Origin: JBHHYR01 sp046757585
GTDB lineage: Bacteria > Desulfobacterota > Binatia > HRBIN30
Assembly (NCBI GenBank): GCA_046757585.1
Contig: JBHHYR010000224.1
Span: forward strand, 1-6,431
Direction of reading: 5' to 3'
DNA length: 6,431 bases
Shown here: piece by piece, positions 1-5,943 of the stretch
How positions within the stretch are numbered: position 1 is the first letter of the stretch
How the letters are laid out: each line of letters starts with the position of its first letter
The notes under the pieces: model-generated
What the model was told of the DNA's origin: nothing
The model's database searches: none
Seen by the model: only the letters and a program-made list of their open reading frames with translations
Translations under genes and position numbers: made by a program

Positions 1-939
1 AAGCAGACAGTCGTTGTTTACGTCAGTGAGGATCAGGTCTTTTCGCAGCCTATACTGAGGGATTTCGAGGAGGAGACCGGCATCACCGTCAAAGCGGTTT
101 ACGATACCGAGGAAGCGAAAAGCACGGGCGCGATGAACCGTTTGATCGCAGAAAAGGACAACCCTCAGGCCGATGTCTACTGGGCGAATGAACCCATCCG
201 AGCCGAGGTCCTGAAGCAGAAAGGGATTTCGACGGCGTATTTTTCTCCGCATGCTCGATATATCCCCGACGCCTTTAAGGATCCCGAAGGCTACTGGACA
301 GGATTTTCCGCCAGGGCCAGAGTGTTGGTTGTCAACAAGAAAGTGGAACACAGACCTCATTCCGTCCTCGCCTACACAGATCCTCGTTGGAAGGCGAAGG
401 CGGTGATTGCCAACCCTCTCTTCGGAACGACGACGGCCGAGATCGCAGCGTTGTTCACCCTCTGGGGAGATGACGCTGCCAAGGCGTTCATGATGGACAT
501 GAGGAGAAACGACGTTTCGCTCTCGACGAACAATGGCGAGAGTGCAGATTTTGTGGCCTCCGGGCAGTTCGAATTCAGTCTCGTCGACAGCGACGATGTG
601 GTCAATCGGGTCAGACAGGGCAAGCCCGTTGAAATGATCTACCCGGACCAGGGCGAGAATGAGATCGGGGCATTGATTGTGCCCAACGCCGCGGTCCTCA
701 TCAAAGGCGCCCCGCACCCCGACAACGCCAGGAAGCTCATAGATGACTTGCTCTCTGAAGCGACAGAGCGGAAGCTCGCGTTCGCCGATTGCGCCCAGAT
801 TCCCCTGCATCCCGGTGTCGAGACACCTGCGGATGTGAAGCCTCTCGCCAAGATCCACGTCATGGGGGTGCATTACGCCGAAGTTGCCGGGAAGATGATG
901 GAGATTCAGCCTTTCCTCAAGAAGTGGACGGGGCTCTAA
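1..939 (+). CDS. ABC transporter periplasmic solute-binding protein, Fe(III)/FbpA-like family (5' partial)
   Basis: The reading frame is open from base 1 to the TAA at 937-939 and gives 312 visible residues. The first visible residues already match the start of a mature binding protein (KQTVVVYVSEDQVFSQPIL), so probably only the signal peptide and true start lie outside the window. The internal ATG at 133 is not a credible start, because conserved sequence lies before it. Family-typical stretches are the VYDTEEAKSTG region, the ADVYWANEP segment, the SLVDSDD segment, the YPDQGENEIGALIVPN block and IKGAPHPDNARKLIDDLLS. The protein should bind its ligand in the periplasm and deliver it to the permease encoded next. 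Relatives are mostly annotated as iron(III) binders. However, the adjacent-tyrosine ligand motif of classical FbpA is not visible where SLVDSDD falls, so iron is an inference and another substrate is possible. The next gene overlaps its stop codon by one base. Confidence 0.9.
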   Translation, partial: KQTVVVYVSEDQVFSQPILRDFEEETGITVKAVYDTEEAKSTGAMNRLIAEKDNPQADVYWANEPIRAEVLKQKGISTAYFSPHARYIPDAFKDPEGYWTGFSARARVLVVNKKVEHRPHSVLAYTDPRWKAKAVIANPLFGTTTAEIAALFTLWGDDAAKAFMMDMRRNDVSLSTNNGESADFVASGQFEFSLVDSDDVVNRVRQGKPVEMIYPDQGENEIGALIVPNAAVLIKGAPHPDNARKLIDDLLSEATERKLAFADCAQIPLHPGVETPADVKPLAKIHVMGVHYAEVAGKMMEIQPFLKKWTGL

Positions 940-2531
940 TGGCGAAGCGAATCACCCTCGCCGTTGTCACCGTTTTCCTGGTGGTGGCCGGGCTCCTGCC
1001 CATCCTGGCGACGTTCCTCAAGAGCGTGATGGTCAATGGTCACCTCAGCCTTGCGTCGTACCAGGGGCTCTTGACCTCCAGGCACGAGTGGACCCTGATG
1101 GGGCACAGCTTAGCTTTGTCCACCCTGACAACCCTGTTGACCATCGCCATCGGGCTGCCGCTCGGCGTCCTATTGGCGAAGACGGACTTGCCACTTCGGC
1201 GGCTGTTTCTGGTGCTTTTCACCATTCCTCTGTTAGTGCCGCCGTACATCACCGCGGTCTCATGGTTTGGCCTGCTGGGGCCAGATGGGCTCCTGGCTCG
1301 TGTTCTGGACCCGGCGGTGGCAAAGGTAACGTCAGGCTGGCTGTTCGGCCTGCCAGGGTGCGTACTGGTGCTCTCTTCGACGTTCTTGCCGATCGTGATG
1401 CTGCTCACGATGACCTATTTGAAGACCGTCAATCCGCGTCTTGAAGAGGCGGGTCAGTTGATGACTCGATGGTTCGGCGTACTCAAGGGAATTACGATTC
1501 CGCTCATTCTTCCTGGCGTGCTGTTAGCCGCCATGCTGGTGTTCCTGCTTTCCTTTGGGGAATTCGGTGTGCCGACCTTCCTCCGTTACGATGTTTTTCC
1601 CCTCGAAAGTTTCACGCAGTTTTCGGCCTTTTATAACTTTGGTGCCGCCACAGCCACCGCGATTCCCCTGGCTGTCATCACGTTCTTGGTGCTTGGCGCG
1701 GAACGGATCTTCCTGCGAGAAAAGACCTATCAGTTGCAGGCTGCCCCTCACGGTGAAAGAAGCCCTCTCGTCGCCCTCGGCCCGTTACGCAGGGGACTGT
1801 TCGCTCTGGTGGGGCTCCTCTGTTTCATCGTTGTGGTTGGGCCGCTGCTGGTCCTTCTCATCCAGTCCGCCTCCCTCTCGGCCTACGCCGAAGCGTTGAA
1901 CCAGGCGGGCGGCAGCCTCCTCCGCAGCCTTACGTATGGTATCGTCGGAGCCACCCTCCTCACTGCGATTGGGTTCCTGTCGGGCTACTTGATCCATACC
2001 CGGGCATTGCCGTTCTGGCGCAGCGTTGATTCATTGACTGTCTTCCTGTTTGCCCTGCCAAGCACAGTGACGGGTATCGGACTGATCAGCCTGTGGAACA
2101 GGCCGGGCACGAACTTCATTTATGGGACAGCCGCGATCATCGTCCTGGGGTATCTTGCCAAATACACGGCTCTGACCAGCCGCATCACGGTATCGACACT
2201 GGCCCAGATTCCTCCGTCGATGGAGGAAGCCGCCCAGGTGGTAGGTGCCCGATGGGTTCGGCGCATGGGGGGAATTGTGGCGCCGTTGGCGAAACGCGGG
2301 CTCGTCGCCGGTTGGCTGGTCGGCTACATCTTCTGTCTGCGAGACATGGGCATCACCATGATGGTGTATCCAGCAGGCCATGAGACGTTTCCTGTCCGCA
2401 TTTTCACGCTCATGGCGAACGGCTCGCCGGAACTCATTTCCGCGCTGTGTCTCATCATGATTGCAGCAACGCTCCTGCCCCTCGGAGTCGGCTGGGTGAC
2501 GTTCAGAATGGCAGCAGGGCAAGCTGCTTGA
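939..2531 (+). CDS. Fused two-domain ABC transporter permease, FbpB-like
   Basis: This encodes a 530-residue inner-membrane permease with two MetI-type (BPD_transp_1) halves in one chain, as in FbpB/AfuB iron permeases. Both cytoplasmic EAA loops, which dock on the ATPase, are visible: LEEAGQL at about residues 168-174 followed by a hydrophobic ITIPLILPG, and MEEAAQVVGA from residue 428. About twelve hydrophobic segments are spread along the chain, beginning with residues 5-25. I chose the ATG at 939-941, which overlaps the upstream TAA (TAATG), because the protein then starts directly with a membrane segment. The frame stays open upstream to an ATG at 789, but that part only shadows the binding-protein gene. 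The Shine-Dalgarno is weak, so translation is probably coupled to the upstream gene. It forms one transport system with its two neighbours. Confidence 0.93.
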   Translation: MAKRITLAVVTVFLVVAGLLPILATFLKSVMVNGHLSLASYQGLLTSRHEWTLMGHSLALSTLTTLLTIAIGLPLGVLLAKTDLPLRRLFLVLFTIPLLVPPYITAVSWFGLLGPDGLLARVLDPAVAKVTSGWLFGLPGCVLVLSSTFLPIVMLLTMTYLKTVNPRLEEAGQLMTRWFGVLKGITIPLILPGVLLAAMLVFLLSFGEFGVPTFLRYDVFPLESFTQFSAFYNFGAATATAIPLAVITFLVLGAERIFLREKTYQLQAAPHGERSPLVALGPLRRGLFALVGLLCFIVVVGPLLVLLIQSASLSAYAEALNQAGGSLLRSLTYGIVGATLLTAIGFLSGYLIHTRALPFWRSVDSLTVFLFALPSTVTGIGLISLWNRPGTNFIYGTAAIIVLGYLAKYTALTSRITVSTLAQIPPSMEEAAQVVGARWVRRMGGIVAPLAKRGLVAGWLVGYIFCLRDMGITMMVYPAGHETFPVRIFTLMANGSPELISALCLIMIAATLLPLGVGWVTFRMAAGQAA

Positions 2532-2543
2532 TCATCATGATCA
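2529..2543. repeat. Short palindrome joining the permease stop and ATPase start
   Basis: TGATCA at 2529-2534 and TGATCA at 2538-2543 are separated by TCA. Each arm is itself palindromic, so the pair reads as both direct and inverted repeats. The permease stop TGA (2529-2531) is in the left arm, and the ATPase start ATG (2537-2539) lies at the loop/right-arm edge. In mRNA it could form a 6-bp, AU-rich hairpin. This may be coincidence. Confidence 0.35.
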
Positions 2544-3229
2544 CGTTTCGCGCGGTCACAAAAAGATACAGCGGACACACGGCGGTATACGACTTTTCGC
2601 TGGAGATCGCGGCAGGTGAGCGGCTGGTCATTCTTGGTCCGTCCGGCTCTGGCAAATCCACACTACTCCGACTGGTTGCTGGGTTCATTTCTCCCGACTC
2701 AGGAAGCATCACGATCGACGGTGAAACGGTGGCTGAGCATGGGTGGATCGTGAAACAGCCAGAGGAGCGCAACGTGGGCATGGTGTTCCAAGACTTGGCG
2801 CTCTGGCCACATCTGACGGTGCACGGGAATGTGGCGTTTGGTTTGGTCGCGAAAAGAGTTGCGAAAAGAGAAAGGGAGCAACGGATTCATGAAATTTTAG
2901 CCCTCATGCAGATGCAACACTACACGAATGCGAAGCCGGCGCAGCTATCCGGCGGCCAACAGCAGCGCGTGGCCCTTGCTCGGGCGTTGGTACTTCGTCC
3001 AAAGGTGCTACTCATGGATGAGCCCCTCTCGAATCTCGACCTGGAACTCAACATCCGACTCCGCGGGGAGGTTGTCAGACTTCAGAACACATTCGGCTTT
3101 ACGCTTCTGTACGTCACGCATGATCGAGGGGAGGCCTTCGACGTCGGCACTCGAGTCGTGGTGATGCAGAAAGAGGGCAGAATGGTCCATAGCGGGCCGG
3201 TGGAAGAGGTTCGAAAAGTAGTAGGATGA
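2537..3229 (+). CDS. ABC transporter ATP-binding protein, FbpC-like, short form
   Basis: This 230-residue ATPase powers the importer. All nucleotide-binding motifs are intact: Walker A GPSGSGKS at 34-41 (Lys40), Q-loop Gln85 in VFQD, signature LSGGQ at 137-141, Walker B VLLMDE at 157-162, D-loop SNLD at 165-168 and switch His195 in THD. The ATG at 2537 begins MITFRAVTKRY, a normal start for this family. It lies 5 nt after the permease stop. An in-frame ATG at 2447 would add 30 residues that only shadow the permease. Classical FbpC proteins are about 350 residues with a C-terminal regulatory (TOBE-like) domain. This one ends soon after the nucleotide-binding domain, so the regulatory domain is absent. 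No obvious frameshift continues it. The substrate is as uncertain as for the binding protein. Confidence 0.93.
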   Translation: MITFRAVTKRYSGHTAVYDFSLEIAAGERLVILGPSGSGKSTLLRLVAGFISPDSGSITIDGETVAEHGWIVKQPEERNVGMVFQDLALWPHLTVHGNVAFGLVAKRVAKREREQRIHEILALMQMQHYTNAKPAQLSGGQQQRVALARALVLRPKVLLMDEPLSNLDLELNIRLRGEVVRLQNTFGFTLLYVTHDRGEAFDVGTRVVVMQKEGRMVHSGPVEEVRKVVG

Positions 3230-3308
3230 CTCGATGGGGCGATGCGGGTTGCTCGGCGCGGCACCTGTCATTGCAAGCGTCACGGGCCCCGGTCATTCAC
3301 GTCAACCG

Positions 3309-3656
3309 CTAGTGCTCATGCGACTCCAGGCGCTGATCCGCGTGGCTCTTTCCTGGTTTCACTGAGAATCGGATTTCGGTCGCCTCGAACTCGCCCGGGC
3401 GTCCGGTCACGTCGACCACCACCCGGCTCCCGGCGGTGGGGCGCGCATCCGTGCGCTTGCCGCTGGCGTCGCGGTAGATGGTGTGTCGGCTCAGCCTGAT
3501 AGTCAGGGACGTGTTGTCTCTCGTCTTCACCGTCATCTGCGACGTATCGAGTGCAGTGATTGTGCCCATCACGTGCGTCTCGTTCCCGTGCGCGAAGGCT
3601 GTCGCGCCGAGAACCAGCGTTCCAATCAGCGAAAATACGACTGAGCGTATGAACAT
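3309..3656 (-). CDS. Small periplasmic protein, DUF5666-like, with His-rich C terminus
   Basis: This 115-residue protein begins MFIRSVVFSLIGTLVLGATAF; a Sec signal peptide with likely cleavage after AFA (about residue 22) leaves a mature start HGNETHVMGTI. The body (HVMGTITALDTSQMTVKT, then GSRVVVDVTGRPGEFEATEIRF) is an alternating beta-strand pattern like the small OB-type DUF5666 domain often found beside metal-handling genes. The C terminus KSHADQRLESHEH is rich in His and acidic residues, which is compatible with metal binding. The start at 3656 is well supported by AGGAGG at 3664-3669, 7 nt upstream. That site overlaps the stop codon of the cytochrome gene (3668-3670), so the two are probably translationally coupled. 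The role is unknown; a periplasmic metal-binding or accessory function is an inference. Confidence 0.8.
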   Translation of the reverse strand: MFIRSVVFSLIGTLVLGATAFAHGNETHVMGTITALDTSQMTVKTRDNTSLTIRLSRHTIYRDASGKRTDARPTAGSRVVVDVTGRPGEFEATEIRFSVKPGKSHADQRLESHEH

Positions 3657-3670
3657 GCTTCTTCCTCCTA
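3657..3670 (-). promoter_or_regulatory. Ribosome-binding site overlapping the cytochrome stop codon
   Basis: On the minus strand the strong Shine-Dalgarno AGGAGG (3664-3669) of the DUF5666-like gene includes part of the TAG stop (3668-3670) of the cytochrome gene. Ribosomes finishing the cytochrome would end on the initiation site of the next gene, which supports a bicistronic, coupled operon. Confidence 0.75.
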
Positions 3671-4294
3671 ATCGTCGTGTGAGTCATGTGAGTGTTGTGC
3701 TGCAGGCGCGGAAGCTTCACCGGAGAGGAACGCCCGTATTTCTGCTTCCTCTTGCCGGTCGTGCGGTCCTTTCGGGTTGAGCGCCCGCATCTCTTCGATT
3801 TCTTCCGCCGTAAGCGCGGGGAGGTGCCGAATGAAATGGACGAGTTTCCAGCTCGCCGTATCTTCCTCCGGTCGGCCACTTCCCCAGGCGGGCATCCCGG
3901 TCAGGCGAATCCCGTTGTGAATGATGTAGAAGAGCTCCCCATCGGACAGAGACTGCGTGCGCGCACGGCGCATGTCGGGGGCCTTCGGATAAAGATTCCG
4001 GCCAATGGTCGTGTCGCCACTTCCGTCGTTGGCGTGGCACATGGCGCAGTGGTCGGCAAAGTGTGCGCGCGCCTCGGCGAGCACTTCCGGTGTTGCGGGG
4101 ATCGGGTTCTTGGCCGCGCGTGTGGCGTACGGGACCGACAGATGCCGCAGGCGGCTCGCGACCGCTGCCTCCAACGCCGTCGGCTCGTCGCGGGCACTAA
4201 AGCCATGACGGATTTGCAGCCACACCCCTGTCCCGACAGCGACACTGAGGGCCACACCAACGGCGATGAGGCCCCGCCTGAGAGGCTTTCGCAT
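3668..4294 (-). CDS. Membrane-anchored mono-haem class I cytochrome c with His/Asp tail
   Basis: This 208-residue protein has a basic N terminus (MRKPLRR) and a hydrophobic segment at about residues 8-28, read as an uncleaved anchor or signal. The haem c site is CAMCH at 83-87, and the likely axial methionine is Met134 in LTGMPAWG, giving the usual class I c-type layout (about 100 residues, periplasmic side). The segment LSDGELFYIIHNGIR is also typical of this fold. The C terminus SAPAAQHSHDSHDD is rich in His and Asp and is not part of the haem domain. The start at 4294 is supported by GGGAGG at 4303-4308, 8 nt upstream. The frame remains open to 4426, but that extension has no family features. 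It is probably an electron carrier or sensor acting with the DUF5666-like gene 11 nt downstream. The redox partner is not visible. Confidence 0.88.
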   Translation of the reverse strand: MRKPLRRGLIAVGVALSVAVGTGVWLQIRHGFSARDEPTALEAAVASRLRHLSVPYATRAAKNPIPATPEVLAEARAHFADHCAMCHANDGSGDTTIGRNLYPKAPDMRRARTQSLSDGELFYIIHNGIRLTGMPAWGSGRPEEDTASWKLVHFIRHLPALTAEEIEEMRALNPKGPHDRQEEAEIRAFLSGEASAPAAQHSHDSHDD

Positions 4295-4410
4295 GATGTT
4301 ATCCTCCCAATCATTACGTATCCAATTCTGCGGCTTGCGCTCCCCTCTGTGCTGAACGAAGGGACGCACAGGCGCGCTGCGGCCGGAGACAACCGCTCTG
4401 GCCACACCTG

Positions 4411-4452
4411 TGCCCCCCGGTTGCACCCGAAAGCGGACCCACCGAGGGGGCA
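4411..4452. repeat. Imperfect inverted repeat (hairpin) upstream of the cytochrome c gene
   Basis: The left arm TGCCCCCCGGT (4411-4421) pairs with the right arm ACCGAGGGGGCA (4441-4452) over 11 base pairs, with a single bulged A at 4445. The loop is 19 nt and contains a small inner CCG-AAAG-CGG pairing. It lies in the 176-bp gap between the unknown Cys/His gene and the cytochrome gene, both on the minus strand. No T-run follows it on the minus strand, so it is not a standard intrinsic terminator. It could be an mRNA-processing or attenuating hairpin, or an operator. Function is inferred only from the structure. Confidence 0.5.
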
Positions 4453-4470
4453 GCCTCCTGCTTCAAGAGA

Positions 4471-4875
4471 TCAAATCAGAAGGGGGGGATTGTCTTCGAG
4501 GAAAGGTGAATTGAGGAGCCTCGGGAGTGCCGCGGCGGAGCGACCGCACCGGGCCCGGGCTTTGGCAGTCACTGCCGGTACCATCACCCGCACAGGCGAG
4601 AACCCGCCGAGGGCGGAAGTCTCAGCCAGTCTTGCGGAGAGATCCGCCGAGAAGCAACAACACGTTTCGTTCTCCTGGTGCCTCTCTTCGCCCGTTGCGG
4701 ATACCGCGCTCGCCTTGCCCTGTCTGTGCCACGCAGGGTGAGTTGGCATTTCGCGGGCGGCCTGGTGCGTATGCGAGAGCCCCTGCTCGACCTCTCCAGC
4801 GCACAGCGTCCCGCACAGTGGCGGGACAATCGAGGCAAAAGAGAAGGCGGCCACAAGGAGGATTCGACCGATCAT
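4471..4875 (-). CDS. Small exported Cys/His protein of unknown family with CCC cluster
   Basis: I do not recognise the family. With the ATG at 4875 it has 134 residues: an N-terminal signal peptide or anchor (MIGRILLVAAFSFASIVPPL, then CGTLCAG), a His-containing stretch (His35, His37, His46, His50, His66), a triple cysteine CCCF at 72-75, Cys110, and a C terminus ending LEDNPPLLI. The Shine-Dalgarno AGGAAG (4886-4891) is 10 nt before this ATG. A GTG immediately upstream (4876-4878) would have a 7-nt spacing and is an equally possible start. The longer in-frame extension to 5130 crosses the mer-like promoter and is unlikely. Signal peptide plus clustered Cys and His suggests metal or thiol chemistry in the periplasm, and small proteins of this general look occur near copper/heavy-metal efflux genes. 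That comparison is from memory and weak. It could be transcribed divergently from the merR-like gene. Confidence 0.6.
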   Translation of the reverse strand: MIGRILLVAAFSFASIVPPLCGTLCAGEVEQGLSHTHQAAREMPTHPAWHRQGKASAVSATGEERHQENETCCCFSADLSARLAETSALGGFSPVRVMVPAVTAKARARCGRSAAALPRLLNSPFLEDNPPLLI

Positions 4876-5071
4876 CACAGTACGACTTCCTAGCACAGAC
4901 GCCAGCGGCAAGCACGCGAGCCTGCATGATAGGCGCTCGCCGCTCGTGCCCGGCGTGGCTTTCCGATGCGCGAACGGGCTCTGAGGCCGTTGGCGCAACT
5001 TTTTTTCGGCGGGGGCTTGACTCTGTAGTACGGTACGGCTGCTAGGCTCCACACCGCTGGGAGGAGGTGCC
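4876..5071. other. Divergent intergenic region between the Cys/His gene and merR-like gene
   Basis: These 196 bases hold the start signals of two divergent genes. On the right is the mer-like promoter (5017-5048). Further left there is a 7-T run at 5000-5006, about ten bases before the -35 element, which might act as an UP element. Just before it GTTG-GCG-CAAC (4989-4999) could form a tiny hairpin, overlapping a second possible stem AACGG (4973-4977)/CCGTT (4987-4991). For the minus-strand gene, TATCAT (complement of 4926-4931) is a possible -10, but no convincing -35 sits 17 bp upstream. Confidence 0.4.
5017..5048 (+). promoter_or_regulatory. MerR-type promoter with 20-bp spacer and mer-like operator
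   Basis: The -35 element is TTGACT (5017-5022) and the best -10 is TAGGCT (5043-5048), giving a 20-bp spacer. Over-long 19-20 bp spacers are the mark of promoters activated by MerR-family DNA distortion. Within the spacer, CTGTAG (5023-5028) and GTACGG (5033-5038) are half-sites separated by 4 bp. The classical Tn501 mer operator, as I recall it, has CCGTAC and GTACGG in the same 6-4-6 arrangement directly after an identical TTGACT. The right half-site matches exactly and the left at four of six bases. A start site near 5055 would leave a leader of about 17 nt containing the ribosome-binding site. The promoter faces the merR-like gene, so autoregulation of the whole plus-strand operon is expected. 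Confidence 0.72.
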
Positions 5072-5554
5072 ATGAAACCACTGAGCATCGGACAAGTGGC
5101 CAAGCAAGCGGGAGTGGGTGTCGAGACCATCCGCTTTTACGAACGGCAAGGCCTCATCGAGCAGCCGACTCGGCGGCCGTCCGGGTATCGCCAGTATTCG
5201 GCAGCAGCCATTGACCGCCTCGTGTTCATCCAGCGGGCGAAACAGCTGGGCTTTTCTCTGCGAGAGATCGGCGAGCTCTTGTCCCTGCGCGTTGACGGCG
5301 CCGCGGCAAGCTGCCGGGCGGTGAAGAGCCCTGCACAGGCGAAGCTTGCCGATATTGAGGAGAAGATACGCGCCCTGCGGCGGATGCGCAGCGTGCTCCG
5401 CCAACTCGTCGCTGCGTGCGATGAACACCGGCCCATGAGCGAGTGTCCCATCCTCGGCGCGCTTTCCGGAGCAGGCGGCGCAAAAGGGCGCACCCCTGAG
5501 TTACGGGCGGAGCGCGCCGCGCTGCCTCGGCGCCGCAGCAGACGTGCTGCATGA
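5072..5554 (+). CDS. merR: MerR-family metal-responsive transcriptional regulator (Hg(II)-type cysteine triad)
   Basis: This 160-residue regulator starts with the MerR winged helix-turn-helix (SIGQVAKQAGVGVETIRFYE at 5-24, then RQGLIEQP and SGYRQY). The second helical unit LGFSLREIGELLSL is at 59-72, and a long dimerisation helix spans about 86-115. Cysteines at 81, 116 and 125 (SCR, AACDEH, ECPIL) match the positions of Cys82, Cys117 and Cys126 that bind Hg(II) in Tn501 MerR. ZntR-type CC and CueR-type metal-loop patterns are not present. The C terminus is extended by a basic, Arg-rich tail (PRRRSRRAA). The start is supported by AGGAGG at 5062-5067. Its promoter lies directly upstream, so it probably activates its own operon, with the MerT/MerC-like gene next. 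Hg(II) is the best guess for the inducer; other thiophilic ions remain possible. Confidence 0.88.
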   Translation: MKPLSIGQVAKQAGVGVETIRFYERQGLIEQPTRRPSGYRQYSAAAIDRLVFIQRAKQLGFSLREIGELLSLRVDGAAASCRAVKSPAQAKLADIEEKIRALRRMRSVLRQLVAACDEHRPMSECPILGALSGAGGAKGRTPELRAERAALPRRRSRRAA

Positions 5555-5598
5555 CTACCGAGAGGAACTGCGCGGCGGAGAGAAAGGAAGCGCAACGC

Positions 5599-5892
5599 AT
5601 GAACACTGACGCAAAGCGAGAGGGAGCACGAACCTTCGGTGCGCTGGGGGCGGCGTTCTCACTGCCGTGGTGTTGCATTGCTCCGGCACTGTTGGCTGCC
5701 CTGGGGGCCGCAGGGGTCGGAGTGGCACGGCAGCTGACCGTCGGGCTCATGCCGCTGTTCCTGGCTGTCTCCGTCCTGGTCCTGGGTCGGGCCCACTACC
5801 TCATCTGGCGCGGCCACGGGCGGCGCGCGACACGGCTGGTCGTGTGGGTCTCGACCGCGTTCGCTGCCACCTTGTGGTTCATTCGGCTCTAG
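5599..5892 (+). CDS. MerT/MerC-like inner-membrane metal transport protein
   Basis: This 97-residue protein has three hydrophobic segments at about residues 12-34, 46-63 and 79-95. Helix 1 carries the vicinal cysteines Cys25-Cys26 in SLPWCCIAPALLAALGAAG, closely like the CC-xxP-xxxxALG pattern of MerT/MerF, which hand Hg(II) across the inner membrane. The second, cytoplasmic cysteine pair of MerT is absent; these are the only cysteines. The chosen ATG at 5599 has a good AAGGAAG (5584-5590) 8 nt upstream. An in-frame ATG at 5551 overlaps the merR stop in an ATGA junction and would add 16 hydrophilic residues. Either start could be used. No MerP-like periplasmic partner follows directly. Its place behind the merR-like gene supports metal uptake or handling, but the exact family (MerT, MerC or an unnamed relative) is uncertain. 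Confidence 0.72.
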   Translation: MNTDAKREGARTFGALGAAFSLPWCCIAPALLAALGAAGVGVARQLTVGLMPLFLAVSVLVLGRAHYLIWRGHGRRATRLVVWVSTAFAATLWFIRL

Positions 5893-5943
5893 CGGACAGC
5901 CGACGTGCCACAGGCGTAGGCATCGTGAAGTAGGAGTGAGCGC

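Noticed and set aside
789..938. N-terminal extension of the permease
   Set aside because: It overlaps the binding-protein gene fully and encodes a hydrophilic Arg/Cys-rich stretch before the first membrane segment. The ATG at 939 gives a normal start.
3230..3308. Bidirectional terminator between convergent genes
   Set aside because: I looked for a GC stem with a T-run on either strand and found only imperfect short pairings.
3692..4741. Long plus-strand open frame of 349 codons
   Set aside because: It lies antisense to the cytochrome gene, has no recognisable domain and reads as Arg/Pro-rich shadow sequence. The minus strand carries a haem motif, an anchor and good ribosome-binding sites.
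4622..4927. Alternative minus-strand frame of 101 codons overlapping the Cys/His gene
   Set aside because: It lacks a signal peptide and a clear ribosome-binding site and is Arg-rich throughout. The 4471-4875 frame has a clean signal peptide and AGGAAG upstream.
4973..5006. Intrinsic terminator (small stem followed by seven Ts)
   Set aside because: The stem is only four to five base pairs and no plus-strand gene lies upstream to terminate. The T-run is better explained as AT-rich sequence near the promoter.
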